A stretch of 12,384 nt of DNA from an uncultured Oscillospiraceae bacterium. GTDB taxonomy: Bacteria > Bacillota > Clostridia > Oscillospirales > Oscillospiraceae. Below, piece by piece: positions 1 to 8,674 of this stretch. The notes beneath the pieces are model-generated. The model did not search any database, was not told where the DNA came from, and worked only from the letters and a program-made list of their open reading frames with translations. The stretch's first letter is position 1. Every line of letters begins with the position of its first letter. A program made the translations under genes and the position numbers. The DNA lies in contig CALDMA010000252.1 in the NCBI GenBank assembly GCA_937915075.1, positions 1 to 12,384 of the forward strand. Direction: 5' to 3'.

Positions 1-2
1 TG

Positions 3-278
3 GTGATCGTGCTGGTGGCCATGGGCGCGGACTATCTGCTGCGCTACGGCATGGAACAGGTGGGCATCCACATCAATGTAGAATTCCTCGTCGCGGCGAT
101 CGTGATCGCGTGGCTGATCATCAATGAATTGATCTCTATTCTTGAGAACGTGGCGGCCATCGGCGCGCCGGTGCCGAAGTTCCTGGTGACGCTCATTAAA
201 AAGCTGAAGAACGTCACGGAGAGCCACGCGGAGACTGTGGCGGCGGAGGAGAACGCCGGGGACGAGGAGGCTATGTAA
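3..278 (+). CDS. Phage holin, 3' part (holin_4-like)
   Basis: Small membrane protein that would make the lesion letting the endolysin reach the wall. The visible 91 residues have a strongly hydrophobic segment at about residues 27-46, then the stretch IINELISILENVAAIGAPVP, which is characteristic of the Firmicutes toxin-secretion/phage-lysis holin family, followed by a Lys-rich and then acidic tail. Family members are usually about 130-150 residues with more membrane segments upstream. The frame is open to the window edge, so the GTG at 3 is probably an internal valine and the gene is cut by the window. The amidase gene follows after one base, which supports a lysis role. The family call rests on pattern memory, not a search. 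Confidence 0.8.
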   Translation: MIVLVAMGADYLLRYGMEQVGIHINVEFLVAAIVIAWLIINELISILENVAAIGAPVPKFLVTLIKKLKNVTESHAETVAAEENAGDEEAM

Positions 279-279
279 G

Positions 280-936
280 ATGGCGAAGGTCTATCTGTCC
301 CCGGCGATGCACCGGCAGAACGAGTGCTGCTATCCCCGCCCGGACGGGCAGCAGTGCTATGAGGCCCTGGAAAACAACGAGTACATCGACATTCTGGAGC
401 CTGTTCTGAACCGCTGCGGCATCGAAACAAAGCGGGGCTACCGGCGGACGCCTATGAGCAACGAGGACGGCACCGCCATCATGCAGCAGAACGTGGCGGA
501 GAGCAATGCGTGGGGGGCTGACGTGCACTACGTCAGCCACACCAACGCCAGCGCCAACGGCAAGGCGCAGGGGTGCCACCCCATGTACTACACCTACTCC
601 GCCAACGGCAAGAAGCTGGGCGAGATCATGGTGAGGTACCGGAAAGAGGTTTACCCGCGCACGGTGAAGCTGGTGGCGCGGAGCGACCTGTACGAGCTGA
701 AAAAGACCAACGCCGTGGCGTTCTATGAGGAGCACGCCTTCCACGACAACCTGGAGGACATCACCTGGTTCCACACCCACATGAAGGAGATCGCGGAGAG
801 CGCGGCAAAGGGGCTGTGTGAATACTTCGGTCTTCCGTATGTGGAGGAGGCGAAGCCGGTGGAGCCGGTGACGATGGGGAACATCATCCTGTACGGCGTG
901 GACGGCGACAGCGGAACGTGGGAACGTGTGAAGTGA
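280..936 (+). CDS. N-acetylmuramoyl-L-alanine amidase (endolysin, Amidase_3 type)
   Basis: Endolysin expected to cut the bond between N-acetylmuramic acid and L-alanine of peptidoglycan. At 218 residues it is essentially one catalytic domain. The N-terminal VYLSPAMH matches the first strand and zinc-ligand motif of Amidase_3 (H11), a Glu lies at 31-34, VSHTNAS at 85-91 matches the usual S-H-x-N-A zinc-ligand block (H87), and the block ending EEHAFHDNLED (150-160) matches the catalytic-Glu motif (probably E151) before the F-x-D/S-N signature. A consensus SD (264-270) sits 9 bases before the ATG. There is no obvious cell-wall-binding domain, only a short tail of about 30 residues. Position after the holin fits a lysis cassette. 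Product type is well supported; exact bond specificity is inferred from the family. Confidence 0.88.
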   Translation: MAKVYLSPAMHRQNECCYPRPDGQQCYEALENNEYIDILEPVLNRCGIETKRGYRRTPMSNEDGTAIMQQNVAESNAWGADVHYVSHTNASANGKAQGCHPMYYTYSANGKKLGEIMVRYRKEVYPRTVKLVARSDLYELKKTNAVAFYEEHAFHDNLEDITWFHTHMKEIAESAAKGLCEYFGLPYVEEAKPVEPVTMGNIILYGVDGDSGTWERVK

Positions 937-949
937 GGAGGTAAGAGCG

Positions 950-2257
950 ATGGCAAGGTACAACGGCAACATCATCCAGACCACCAATAAGAACAAGAAC
1001 AACAACAAGACCACCGGCACCGGGAACAACCTGGGCGGCACCAAGGCGGGAAGCATCATCAACGGCGTGCTGGCCGGCGCTGTCTCCGGCAGTGGGGGCA
1101 CCGGGATCAAGGGCGGCTCCTCCGGTGGGGGCAAGGGGGCAGTCTCTGCGCCTCCGGGCTACAAGACCGTACAGGTGGGACGCCTTACCGGCGTAGCGAA
1201 GGATACGAGCTCCTCCGGCGGCACCACCAAGAGCAGCGGCAGTGGGAGCAGCAGCGGAAAACTTTCCGGCGCGGGGAGCGTCGCTTCGGCGGTGGCCGGT
1301 GCGGTGCGCGACGCCGCCAAGAACGTGGCACAGGGCGGCTACTCCGGCGGAAGCTCCGGCAGTGGCGGCAGCTACTCCGGCGGCGGCTACAACAACGGCG
1401 GCCTGACCGCCGACCAGGTGCGGCAGATGCAGGAATACTACGGCACCACCGCGGACGGCCTGTGGGGCGCGAACTCCACGGCAGCGGCGGGCGGCATGAA
1501 CGCCGCCGAGGCGTGGAACGCCTACCGGGAGGCGCTGGCGCAGGATGAGCTGAACGGCGATATGTCCTGGGAGAATTTCCTCGAAAGCATGGGCGGCAGC
1601 GACTATGAGCAGCGGCTCCGCGATGCCGTCAACGCGCAGGTGGAGCAGGCGGTGAACGACTACAACCGCCAGATCGAGCAGGCGGGCACCAGCTATGAGG
1701 ATGCGGCGCGCCGGGCGTACATCAACAAAATGCTGTCCCGGCGGAACATGGACCAGGAGCTGGCGGCCAGCGGCGTGTACGGCGGCATGGCGGACAGCCA
1801 GCGGATCGCGGCGGAGGCCGACTATCAGAACGACCTGACCGATCTTGAGGTGCAGTACAACGACACAATGGCGCAGCTGCAGCAGGCCATCACGGCGGCA
1901 CGGCTGTCCGGCGACGCGCAGATCGCGGAGCAGATGGCGAACTACCTCAGCCAGGTACAGAGCGAGTACCGGAGCTATCTGCAGGAGCGCATGGCCGCCC
2001 GGCAGCAGTCGTCCGGCGGCACCGCAAGCTATCAGTCCTACGGCGGAGGCGCGGCCGCGCAGGAGCAGGGCAGCGCCGCAGGGACCGGTACCGGCCTCAG
2101 CAATTACAACGCCGTGAAGAACAACATCATGCTGTACGCCTCCCGCGGTATGACCGGCGTGGCCAACCGCCTTATCCAGCAGGCGTGGGGGCAGCTGAGC
2201 GCGGCACAGCAGAGCGACCTCGCGGCGACCATGAGGCAGAATGGCTGGACAAGCTGA
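950..2257 (+). CDS. Gly/Ser-rich coiled-coil phage protein, probable virion component
   Basis: 435 residues, not recognised as a named family. Residues 1-30 are Asn/Lys/Thr-rich and 30-150 are dominated by Gly and Ser (likely disordered linker). Residues 152-182 (VRQMQEYYGTTADGLWG and following) resemble the core of a peptidoglycan-binding_1 repeat, with its V-x-x-x-Q, A/V-D-G-x-W/F-G and T-x-A-A positions. Residues 217-350 are rich in Ala, Gln and Glu with heptad-like spacing, as in a long coiled coil, and include a GVYGGMADSQR turn. A C-terminal Gln/Ala segment follows a second Gly-rich stretch. An AGGAGGT SD (936-942) overlaps the amidase stop. Placed just before the giant polyvalent protein, it may be an internal/ejection or wall-contacting virion protein; that role is inference. 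Confidence 0.72.
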   Translation: MARYNGNIIQTTNKNKNNNKTTGTGNNLGGTKAGSIINGVLAGAVSGSGGTGIKGGSSGGGKGAVSAPPGYKTVQVGRLTGVAKDTSSSGGTTKSSGSGSSSGKLSGAGSVASAVAGAVRDAAKNVAQGGYSGGSSGSGGSYSGGGYNNGGLTADQVRQMQEYYGTTADGLWGANSTAAAGGMNAAEAWNAYREALAQDELNGDMSWENFLESMGGSDYEQRLRDAVNAQVEQAVNDYNRQIEQAGTSYEDAARRAYINKMLSRRNMDQELAASGVYGGMADSQRIAAEADYQNDLTDLEVQYNDTMAQLQQAITAARLSGDAQIAEQMANYLSQVQSEYRSYLQERMAARQQSSGGTASYQSYGGGAAAQEQGSAAGTGTGLSNYNAVKNNIMLYASRGMTGVANRLIQQAWGQLSAAQQSDLAATMRQNGWTS

Positions 2258-2272
2258 CAGGAGGGCTCTATC

Positions 2273-5200
2273 ATGGCTAAGAAGTCTAAGGCTATGACCA
2301 TCATCGAAGAAGTGACCAAGCAGAACAAGGCAGGGGCGCGCAGTGCGTCCCTGCCCTCTGCGCTTCCTGCGCTGCGGATGCCGAAGCTGGAGACTCCGGC
2401 CAAGACATCGGGAATACAGATGCCCGTGCTGGGGAAAACCACGTCCAAGGGCGTGGGCATCGTGCAGTCCGTGGTGAACGGCTCCGGCACACAAAACAGC
2501 GGGGGGACCACAGCACCGAAGGTGAAGGCCGCGCAGCCCACGAAGCAGACACAGACCAAGACCGTGAAGCCGGCGCAGCAGTCGGCGACAGACCGGGCGG
2601 CGAACATCCGCGCATTCGGCGCGGGCGACTACTCCGGCGGCGGAGAGCTGCTGGAGAAGGCGTACAAGACCGCACGCGGCGCGGTGAAGGGCATCGGCTC
2701 CTCCTACGCCAACATCGGCGGCAGCGCCGTGGAGGGCATGGGCAACCTGCAGGAGACCATGCAGAAGGGGGAGTACGACAAGAAGGTCCAGCAGATGAAG
2801 GACAACAAGGCCTTCTATGAGCAGGCGCTGAAAACCGGCGTCAACCCCCGCACCGGCAAGAAGCTGACGGTGGACCAAAAGAGCAAGTTCTATAAGATAC
2901 TCAACACACAGTACACCGACGGCAAGATCGCCCAGATGGAGAACATCTACAAGGAGGCCACAACGAACCAAAAGGCCCGGACGATGGAGACCGCCAACGA
3001 TGCCTTCGCCGCTTCGGACCGGCTGAAGGCCAGCGCCGACAAGGACGTGGCCGCCGCCAAGGAGGGCAGCGGCAAGGTGGGGCAGTTCCTGGTGGACCTG
3101 GGCTACACCGGAACGCAGGTCCTGGCCGACACGGCGGCGAACGCCATCGCGCCGGGTGCGGGCATGGTATCCATGGCCAGCCGCGTGTACGGCGACGCCT
3201 CCGCCGAGGCCCGGCGGGAGGGCAAGACAGCCGGGCAGCAGGCGCTGTCCGGCCTGAAGGGCGCCACCATCGAGGTGCTGACGGAAAAGCTGTTCGGCGG
3301 CCTTGCCAAGGCCTACGGCGCCGGCACGGCGGACGAGCTTGTGGAAAAGGTGGCCGACAAGCTGACCAAGACGGAAGCGGGCCAGCGGGCCGCCGTGTGG
3401 CTCATCAACTCCGGCGGTGAAGGCCTTGAAGAGGTCGTTTCCGACGTGCTGAACCCGCTGGCGGACCGGGCGCTGGGGCTGGACGACGGCACCGGGGCTA
3501 TTTTCACAACGGACGACGCGGCGCAGATGGCCTATGACTTCCTGCTGGGCGGCGCTATGGGCCTTATCGGCGGCAGCGGACAACTGCGGAGAGGGCGGAC
3601 GGTGCAGATGCCAACGCTGGAGCGCACGACGCAGGAGACAGTAGCGGCGGAAATGCCGCAGTTTGCGACGGAACCGGGGGCGCAGGGCGCGCAGGCGGCA
3701 TCGGGCGTAAACTTTGACGCCGAAGCGCAGAACGCCGCAGAGAGGCTTACAGAGCCGAATACGGCGGGGGCTGTACGCCTCAACAACGAGAACGGCCTCT
3801 CCGCTTACACGCCGCAGGAGCGCATCAACCTATCGTCCGGTGTAAAAAACAAGATCGTGTCCACATACCAAGAGGCGCTGGCATTCGTAAAAAATGCCCT
3901 GTCCAACAAGCAGAGCGTGGACAGGGCCTATATGGGTGTTGTTCCGAATAGTGTCGCCAGCAGGATACTGAACGAGACCGGTGTAGACGTGTCTGGCTAT
4001 GGCGTGATGATGAACGGGAACGATGTGCGCCACATCCTGAAAGGTCACGGTGACAGTGCCGCAGAGGCGGCACAGGGACAGACGGCAGTTACGGAAGAAG
4101 CGATCGCCCAGATCCCGAAGGTGATTGCTGCACCGGACAATGTATATCTGTCCACCGGCAGCGACGGGAAAGGGCGCAGAGCCATTGTATTTGAAAAGCA
4201 GATAGGGGACACCTATATCACCATCCAAGGTGTGTCGGACGGCAAGAAGCTGCTGCAGGCAGATACGATGTACATAAGAAAAAGAAAGACTCGCAAGTCG
4301 CAGGACACAATGCCCGGCGCAGAGAGCGCCGCCCCTGTGATCAACGCCCGAAGCGAACTGCCGCTAAGTCTTTCTTCCGATACCACTGTACCACAGGGCA
4401 CAGTGGATGTCAATACGCAGGGAGGTACGGAGTACACGCCGCTGCGTATGCCGACGCTGGACGCGGAGACCGGTACTGTGGGGGCAGACGCCGCGCAGTC
4501 CGCACAGCAGACGGTGGAGCAGATGGACGCGGAGTTCGACGCCATGGCGGCGGAGGCCCGCGCCAAACAGCAGCAGCGTGAAGCCAAGGGCTACGAGATG
4601 CCGGAAACGCTCCGGCGGCTGGGCGTGGATCCCTTCGGCTCCGAGGCGGACTATGCTGGGGCGGAAACACTGGCGCGGGAGGCGCGGAACAACAATTCCG
4701 CCCGGAAGCAGATGCAGAAGCAGATCAGCAAGATGGCGTTTACGGAAAAGGAGCGCACCTTTGCCCGCCAGCTCGCCGGCGACAAGATCACATGGCAGGA
4801 CGTACCGCCCACGATGGACATGGAACGGCTGGCCACGCTGACCGACTTCTACCGCACGATGGACAATGATCCGGCGGCGGGACTGCTGAGCAGGCGGCGC
4901 AACACCATCCTGGAACGGGAAACGGCCAAGATGGAGCCGCTGCTGGGCATGGATGTCACCTATGACGAGGGCGGCATGACGGACACCGGGAAGCGCAGCG
5001 GGAAGATCGCCAAGAAGTTCAGCACACTGCGCCGGAATTTGCAGACGCCGGCTCGCGTATGCGAAACGGAATGGGGCGCGGCGCATGGCCGGAAGGTATA
5101 CGACGAGCTTTTCTATCCGGTGACGGAGAACAACGGCCGGCAGATCACATGGGTGAATTCCATGCTGGACAGGGTGCGGACCTTCACGGACAGCACCGGC

Positions 5201-8086
5201 AAGAAACGGGCGCTGAACCGCAAGGAGCGCGAGCTGGTACAAAAGCTGGTGGAGTACAGCGCCTCGCAGGACCGGGTGGCGAAGTTCTCCGGGCAGTACG
5301 CTCCGGCGGTGGAAAACGTGCGGAACGGCGCTGGCGTGGAGGACTCCGCCAGGGAGTTCGGTATCGACAAGTCCTCGCAGGAGTACGCAGATCTGCTGAA
5401 CTACAAGACCTATCTGACCGCCGCGGAGGAGCTGGCCGCCAGCACGGAGGCCGACGCGACGGCGGTGCAGGCCGCCGTGAAGGCATACAGCGACATCTAC
5501 AAGGAGCTGTATGAGGGCATCAATACGTTCCTTGTGGCCCATGGATACCAGCCTATTGGCTTTATCGAGGGGTATGCGCCGCACCTTCAGCCGGAAAGCG
5601 AGAGGACGGCGTTCTCCAAGGCGCTGAAAATGCTGGGACTGGACGATGCGGCCATGGAGCTGCCTACGTCCATCTCCGGCCAGACGGCGGACCTGAAGCC
5701 GTACAAGCAATACAATCCCTTCTTCCAGGAGCGCCGGGGGGACAAGACGGAGTATGACATCGCCAAGGGCTTTGAAAACTACGTCTACTACCTGGGAAAC
5801 ATATTCTATCACACGGACGACATCATGCGTATCCGCGCGGCGGAAAAGTACATCCGAAAGACGTACAGCAGCGAGGAAGCCAACGAAATGATCACACAGG
5901 CCGAAAATGCGCGGAATTTCTCGGACACAGAGATCGAGGAGTTCCTGCGGATGAACGGCATTGTGGGGAAGAACACGACGCTGGACGAGGGCGATGCCCG
6001 CGTATTGCTGAACGACTACATCGACAAGCTGTACGATCAAATCGGCAACGTGACGCGCTACAGCGAGATGGCGAAGTACCTGGACAACTACGCCAACCGG
6101 CTGGCGGGCAAGCAGAACTATGTAGACCGCGGCGCGGAGGCTGCTACCGGGCGCGGCTCGCTGAACTGGATCAATACGCTGTCCGGGAAATACGGCGGGG
6201 CCAAGCTGGCGTTCAACGTTTCGTCGGCCATCAATCAGACCTCACAGCTCCCGATGGTGGCTGTGGAAAACGGCGAGAGGTACACAGCGGCGGCGATGCG
6301 CGACTTCTTCAAGAAGGACAGGAGCAGCTTCGTGAAGGAGAGCAACTTCCTGAAGGGCAAGAAGGGCGTGGAGTGGCTGCTGGGTGCGGAAACCGGCTGG
6401 GAGAAGTTCAAGCAGGCCGGATTTTCCATGACGGAGGCCGTGGACAGCTTCACGGCCTATACGGCGGTACGCAGCAAATACCTCAAGGAGGTCGCGGCGG
6501 GCAAGAGCCACGCGGAGGCCATCAAGCTGGCAGACGACTACGGCCGCCGCGTGATGGGCTCCAGAGCGCGGGGCGAAAAACCGGTGCTGTTCGACACGAA
6601 AAACCCCTTCTGGCAGATCGCGACGCGGTTCCAGCTCGAAACGCTGAACAGCTGGGAGCACGTCAGCCGAGACCTGCCTAACGAGTTCCGGAAAATGGCA
6701 GGGGAGAAGGGCAAGACCTACGCCGCCCGCGTCATGGGCGGCAGAGCAGCGAAGTACGTCCTGTATGCGTTTCTGGCCAACCTCGCCGTGGGCGAGCTGT
6801 CCGGCGGCTCGCCGGTGCCATTCGACCTGCTGGGCAATACCATGGAGGCGCTGGGTAAGGCATGGGGGCTGACCAAGAGCCAGACGGTGGCATCGCTGCT
6901 GGACAGCGTGCTGCAGGCCGTGTTTGATGAACGGCTGTTCGGCACGCCGGAGCCGGAGGACGACGATGACGCCGACTGGTGGGCCGCGCTTGAAAGCCTG
7001 TTCGGCAACGTAGCCAACGATGTGCCGGTGGTTAGCCGGGCCGCAGCGCTGGCCGGCGTGGGAGATCAGACGCTGGCGGTGGCAGACCTGTCCAAGATCG
7101 CAGACCTTGCAAAGTCTGTAAAGGATAAAGGACTTACATCTGTTGACACGCTGGACAAGGCCGCCACGGCGGGCGGCGAGTTCCTGTACGGCGGCAACCA
7201 GCTCCGCAAGACGATACAGGGCACCATGGACGTGCTGCGCGGCGGCAGGTACAGCAACGGAAAGCTGCGCTACCAGGTGGATCAGACACCGTGGAACTAC
7301 TTTAAGGGGGCTGTCTTCGGCCGCAGCTCGCTGGACGAGGCGCAGGACTACTATGCGGAGAGGAGCAGCGACTTCTCCGCGAAGCAGACGGAGACCTTCG
7401 GAAGTATGCAGAGCGCCGGCGTGGCTGCCAAGGAGAGCTATGACCTCATCCAGGACCTGCGCGGCATCGAAAAGACCGATGACGAGAGCAAGGCCGAGTT
7501 GCAGCGCGAGGCATTGATGTCCTCCAACATCAGCGGAGAGGGGAAGGCGGCGGCCTATTACGGCCTGTTGGCCACCGACAAGGAGAAGGCGGCCATGGAC
7601 GCCATAGGCGACGCAGAGCCGATGGCCGACATGGGCGAGATCACAAGTGTGCTGGTGAGGCTCAAGTCGTGCAGCAGCGACGCGGAGAAGCTGGCAGTGC
7701 TGCAGCGCAGCGGGCTGACGCGCGCACAGAAAGCGTCTATCTATACCAACCTCATCGCCAGTGAGGAGGCGCTGAAGGAGCAGAGCGACCTTGAGGCCTA
7801 CGACGGCATTTCGGCAGAGAAGTACTACCAGTACAAGACCACCACGTCGGGGCTTACAAAGAAAGCTGAAAAATTGGCAGCTATCGACAAGCTGCCGTTG
7901 TCAAACGCTGAGAAAGACGCGCTCTACTATTCGGAGGGGTGGGCCGAGAGCAAGATCTATGAAGCCCCGTGGCGCTCCGGCAGATCCGCGGGCGTGACTA
8001 TGCCGGTGCTGGGGAGCCGGGGGAACTCCGGTGTACAGATGCCGGTGCTGGGCGGCGGCACGGTGAAAATGCCGGTGCTGAAGTAA
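2273..8086 (+). CDS. Giant polyvalent-type phage protein with BECR-like nuclease module
   Basis: 1937 residues; SD AGGAGGG lies 7 bases before the ATG. Parts, in order: basic disordered N-terminus (1-110); helical region 115-260; an Ala/Gly-rich, partly hydrophobic region 265-435 with the GGEGLEEVVSDVLNPLADRA block seen in many clostridial phage proteins; a module at about 505-675 with VRHILKGHG (H587, H592), AIVFEK, YITIQGVS and T-M-Y, resembling the BECR-fold RNase domains of phage polyvalent/MuF proteins; long helical region 800-1470 with GYQPIGFIEGYAPHL; a section resembling large-polyvalent-protein domain LPD38 at about 1300-1530, including a hydrophobic stretch near 1493-1510; an acidic run near 1560-1567; helical repeats at 1640-1895. 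Seven MPxL motifs lie at 36, 50, 446, 726, 1910, 1923 and 1933. Such proteins are thought to be packaged and injected with DNA; here that is inference. Confidence 0.82.
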   Translation: MAKKSKAMTIIEEVTKQNKAGARSASLPSALPALRMPKLETPAKTSGIQMPVLGKTTSKGVGIVQSVVNGSGTQNSGGTTAPKVKAAQPTKQTQTKTVKPAQQSATDRAANIRAFGAGDYSGGGELLEKAYKTARGAVKGIGSSYANIGGSAVEGMGNLQETMQKGEYDKKVQQMKDNKAFYEQALKTGVNPRTGKKLTVDQKSKFYKILNTQYTDGKIAQMENIYKEATTNQKARTMETANDAFAASDRLKASADKDVAAAKEGSGKVGQFLVDLGYTGTQVLADTAANAIAPGAGMVSMASRVYGDASAEARREGKTAGQQALSGLKGATIEVLTEKLFGGLAKAYGAGTADELVEKVADKLTKTEAGQRAAVWLINSGGEGLEEVVSDVLNPLADRALGLDDGTGAIFTTDDAAQMAYDFLLGGAMGLIGGSGQLRRGRTVQMPTLERTTQETVAAEMPQFATEPGAQGAQAASGVNFDAEAQNAAERLTEPNTAGAVRLNNENGLSAYTPQERINLSSGVKNKIVSTYQEALAFVKNALSNKQSVDRAYMGVVPNSVASRILNETGVDVSGYGVMMNGNDVRHILKGHGDSAAEAAQGQTAVTEEAIAQIPKVIAAPDNVYLSTGSDGKGRRAIVFEKQIGDTYITIQGVSDGKKLLQADTMYIRKRKTRKSQDTMPGAESAAPVINARSELPLSLSSDTTVPQGTVDVNTQGGTEYTPLRMPTLDAETGTVGADAAQSAQQTVEQMDAEFDAMAAEARAKQQQREAKGYEMPETLRRLGVDPFGSEADYAGAETLAREARNNNSARKQMQKQISKMAFTEKERTFARQLAGDKITWQDVPPTMDMERLATLTDFYRTMDNDPAAGLLSRRRNTILERETAKMEPLLGMDVTYDEGGMTDTGKRSGKIAKKFSTLRRNLQTPARVCETEWGAAHGRKVYDELFYPVTENNGRQITWVNSMLDRVRTFTDSTGKKRALNRKERELVQKLVEYSASQDRVAKFSGQYAPAVENVRNGAGVEDSAREFGIDKSSQEYADLLNYKTYLTAAEELAASTEADATAVQAAVKAYSDIYKELYEGINTFLVAHGYQPIGFIEGYAPHLQPESERTAFSKALKMLGLDDAAMELPTSISGQTADLKPYKQYNPFFQERRGDKTEYDIAKGFENYVYYLGNIFYHTDDIMRIRAAEKYIRKTYSSEEANEMITQAENARNFSDTEIEEFLRMNGIVGKNTTLDEGDARVLLNDYIDKLYDQIGNVTRYSEMAKYLDNYANRLAGKQNYVDRGAEAATGRGSLNWINTLSGKYGGAKLAFNVSSAINQTSQLPMVAVENGERYTAAAMRDFFKKDRSSFVKESNFLKGKKGVEWLLGAETGWEKFKQAGFSMTEAVDSFTAYTAVRSKYLKEVAAGKSHAEAIKLADDYGRRVMGSRARGEKPVLFDTKNPFWQIATRFQLETLNSWEHVSRDLPNEFRKMAGEKGKTYAARVMGGRAAKYVLYAFLANLAVGELSGGSPVPFDLLGNTMEALGKAWGLTKSQTVASLLDSVLQAVFDERLFGTPEPEDDDDADWWAALESLFGNVANDVPVVSRAAALAGVGDQTLAVADLSKIADLAKSVKDKGLTSVDTLDKAATAGGEFLYGGNQLRKTIQGTMDVLRGGRYSNGKLRYQVDQTPWNYFKGAVFGRSSLDEAQDYYAERSSDFSAKQTETFGSMQSAGVAAKESYDLIQDLRGIEKTDDESKAELQREALMSSNISGEGKAAAYYGLLATDKEKAAMDAIGDAEPMADMGEITSVLVRLKSCSSDAEKLAVLQRSGLTRAQKASIYTNLIASEEALKEQSDLEAYDGISAEKYYQYKTTTSGLTKKAEKLAAIDKLPLSNAEKDALYYSEGWAESKIYEAPWRSGRSAGVTMPVLGSRGNSGVQMPVLGGGTVKMPVLK
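3785..4297 (+). other. BECR-like nuclease module inside the giant protein (low-GC island)
   Basis: Covers about residues 505-675 of the giant protein. Key positions are R586, H587 and H592 in a helix, a GQTAV turn at 602-606, two beta-strand-like blocks (636-642 and 647-655) and T665-M-Y667. This order (His helix, strands, S/T near the end) is what BECR-fold RNases such as PBECR/MuF-C domains show. The module is bracketed by MPTL motifs at residues 446 and 726. Base composition drops sharply: 26 G+C in the 60 bases at 3841-3900 against 43 in 3541-3600 (hand counts). That suggests a module acquired separately. Which BECR subfamily it belongs to is not certain, and activity is inferred. Confidence 0.6.
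8000..8080 (+). repeat. C-terminal triple MPVL coding repeat
   Basis: Three copies of ATGCCGGTGCTG, identical at the base level, encode M-P-V-L at residues 1910-1913, 1923-1926 and 1933-1936, separated by short Gly/Ser-rich spacers. Related copies occur at residues 36 (MPKL), 50 (MPVL), 446 (MPTL) and 726 (MPTL). The motif is usually preceded by Gln, Thr, Lys or Arg and followed by Gly, Glu, Asp or Lys. Confidence 0.9.
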
Positions 8087-8088
8087 AG

Positions 8089-8116
8089 AAGGGCGCGAGG
8101 ATCACCTCGCGCCCTT
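8089..8116. terminator. Rho-independent terminator of the late operon
   Basis: A perfect 12-bp stem, AAGGGCGCGAGG (8089-8100) against CCTCGCGCCCTT (8105-8116), closes the loop ATCA. A T-rich tract (8121-8130) follows on the + strand. It starts three bases after the giant gene stop and ends three bases before the convergent toxN stop. It may therefore act in both directions, though the T tract on the - strand side is weaker. Confidence 0.88.
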
Positions 8117-8119
8117 TGG

Positions 8120-8620
8120 CTATTTTATTTTGGGTTTCCAGTTGGGATTATACCTCCTACAAGCCGCTTCCAAGCTCCGAAAGTCGCAGCAAACCCTTTC
8201 ATAAAAAGGGTTGTTTCCGCCGATCTGCTTGGTGTATGTATTGATTGCTCTACGCTCGATAATATCCTTGTTCTTGGCGCAGTAATGCAGCTGCTTGAGC
8301 AACAGCGTTTGGTATGTCTTGTCTGTCACTGCCGCTATGTCAAAATCAATGAGCTGTCCAGATTTAACCGGCACCATATTGTTGAAGCCCATAATACCGA
8401 GGCGGCCTTCATCCAGCTTCAGTATCGGACCATTTGATTTGATATTGGCGTGGTTCGGCTTAGGAGACTCCAAGGGCACATAGTAATTGTGACCGTTAAC
8501 TTTCAGCACAACACCGACATATGGGCGGCGCTCGCCCTTGTTGAACTGAACACGCCGGTCAACTCTGTGGAGATATGCGATGTATTCTTCTTTGATATGG
8601 TAAAATCTCAAATAGCCCAT
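8120..8620 (-). CDS. toxN: Type III toxin-antitoxin endoribonuclease, ToxN/AbiQ family
   Basis: 166 residues, the usual size of the family. The N-terminus MGYLRFYHIKEEYIAYL, then RVQFNKGERRPYVGVVLKVN, VPLESPKPNH (44-57 region, S52) and GRLGIMGFNNMVPV (72-85) match the ToxN/AbiQ core in order and spacing. The family cuts RNA and is held inactive by its own repeat RNA; it often acts in phage defence by abortive infection, or as a plasmid/prophage stabiliser. An SD (GGAGGAT, 8626-8632 on the + map) sits 5-6 bases before the ATG. The gene follows the antitoxin repeats and their terminator, as in known type III loci, and is convergent with the late operon. Its GC content is visibly lower than that of the late genes, suggesting it arrived as cargo. 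The classification is strong; activity is untested. Confidence 0.9.
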   Translation of the reverse strand: MGYLRFYHIKEEYIAYLHRVDRRVQFNKGERRPYVGVVLKVNGHNYYVPLESPKPNHANIKSNGPILKLDEGRLGIMGFNNMVPVKSGQLIDFDIAAVTDKTYQTLLLKQLHYCAKNKDIIERRAINTYTKQIGGNNPFYERVCCDFRSLEAACRRYNPNWKPKIK

Positions 8621-8640
8621 CCGTTATCCTCCGTTCAAAG

Positions 8641-8671
8641 AAATGCGGGATAGCTGAGCCATCCCGCATTT
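8641..8671 (-). terminator. Terminator between antitoxin RNA and toxN
   Basis: AAATGCGGGAT (8641-8651) pairs perfectly with ATCCCGCATTT (8661-8671) around a 9-base loop. Read on the - strand, the hairpin follows the last antitoxin repeat and is followed by a short T-rich stretch and then the toxN SD. Type III loci normally place a leaky terminator here so that antitoxin RNA is made in excess over toxin mRNA. Confidence 0.85.
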
Positions 8672-8674
8672 TTT

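Noticed and set aside
884..3583. 899-codon open frame on the - strand
   Set aside because: It lies opposite two well-supported + genes with good SDs. Its protein is a Leu/Arg/Ala/His-rich low-complexity product typical of antisense frames in GC-rich genes, with no domain.
4364..6040. 558-codon open frame on the - strand
   Set aside because: Antisense shadow of the giant gene; composition is typical of a shadow and no SD or domain was seen.
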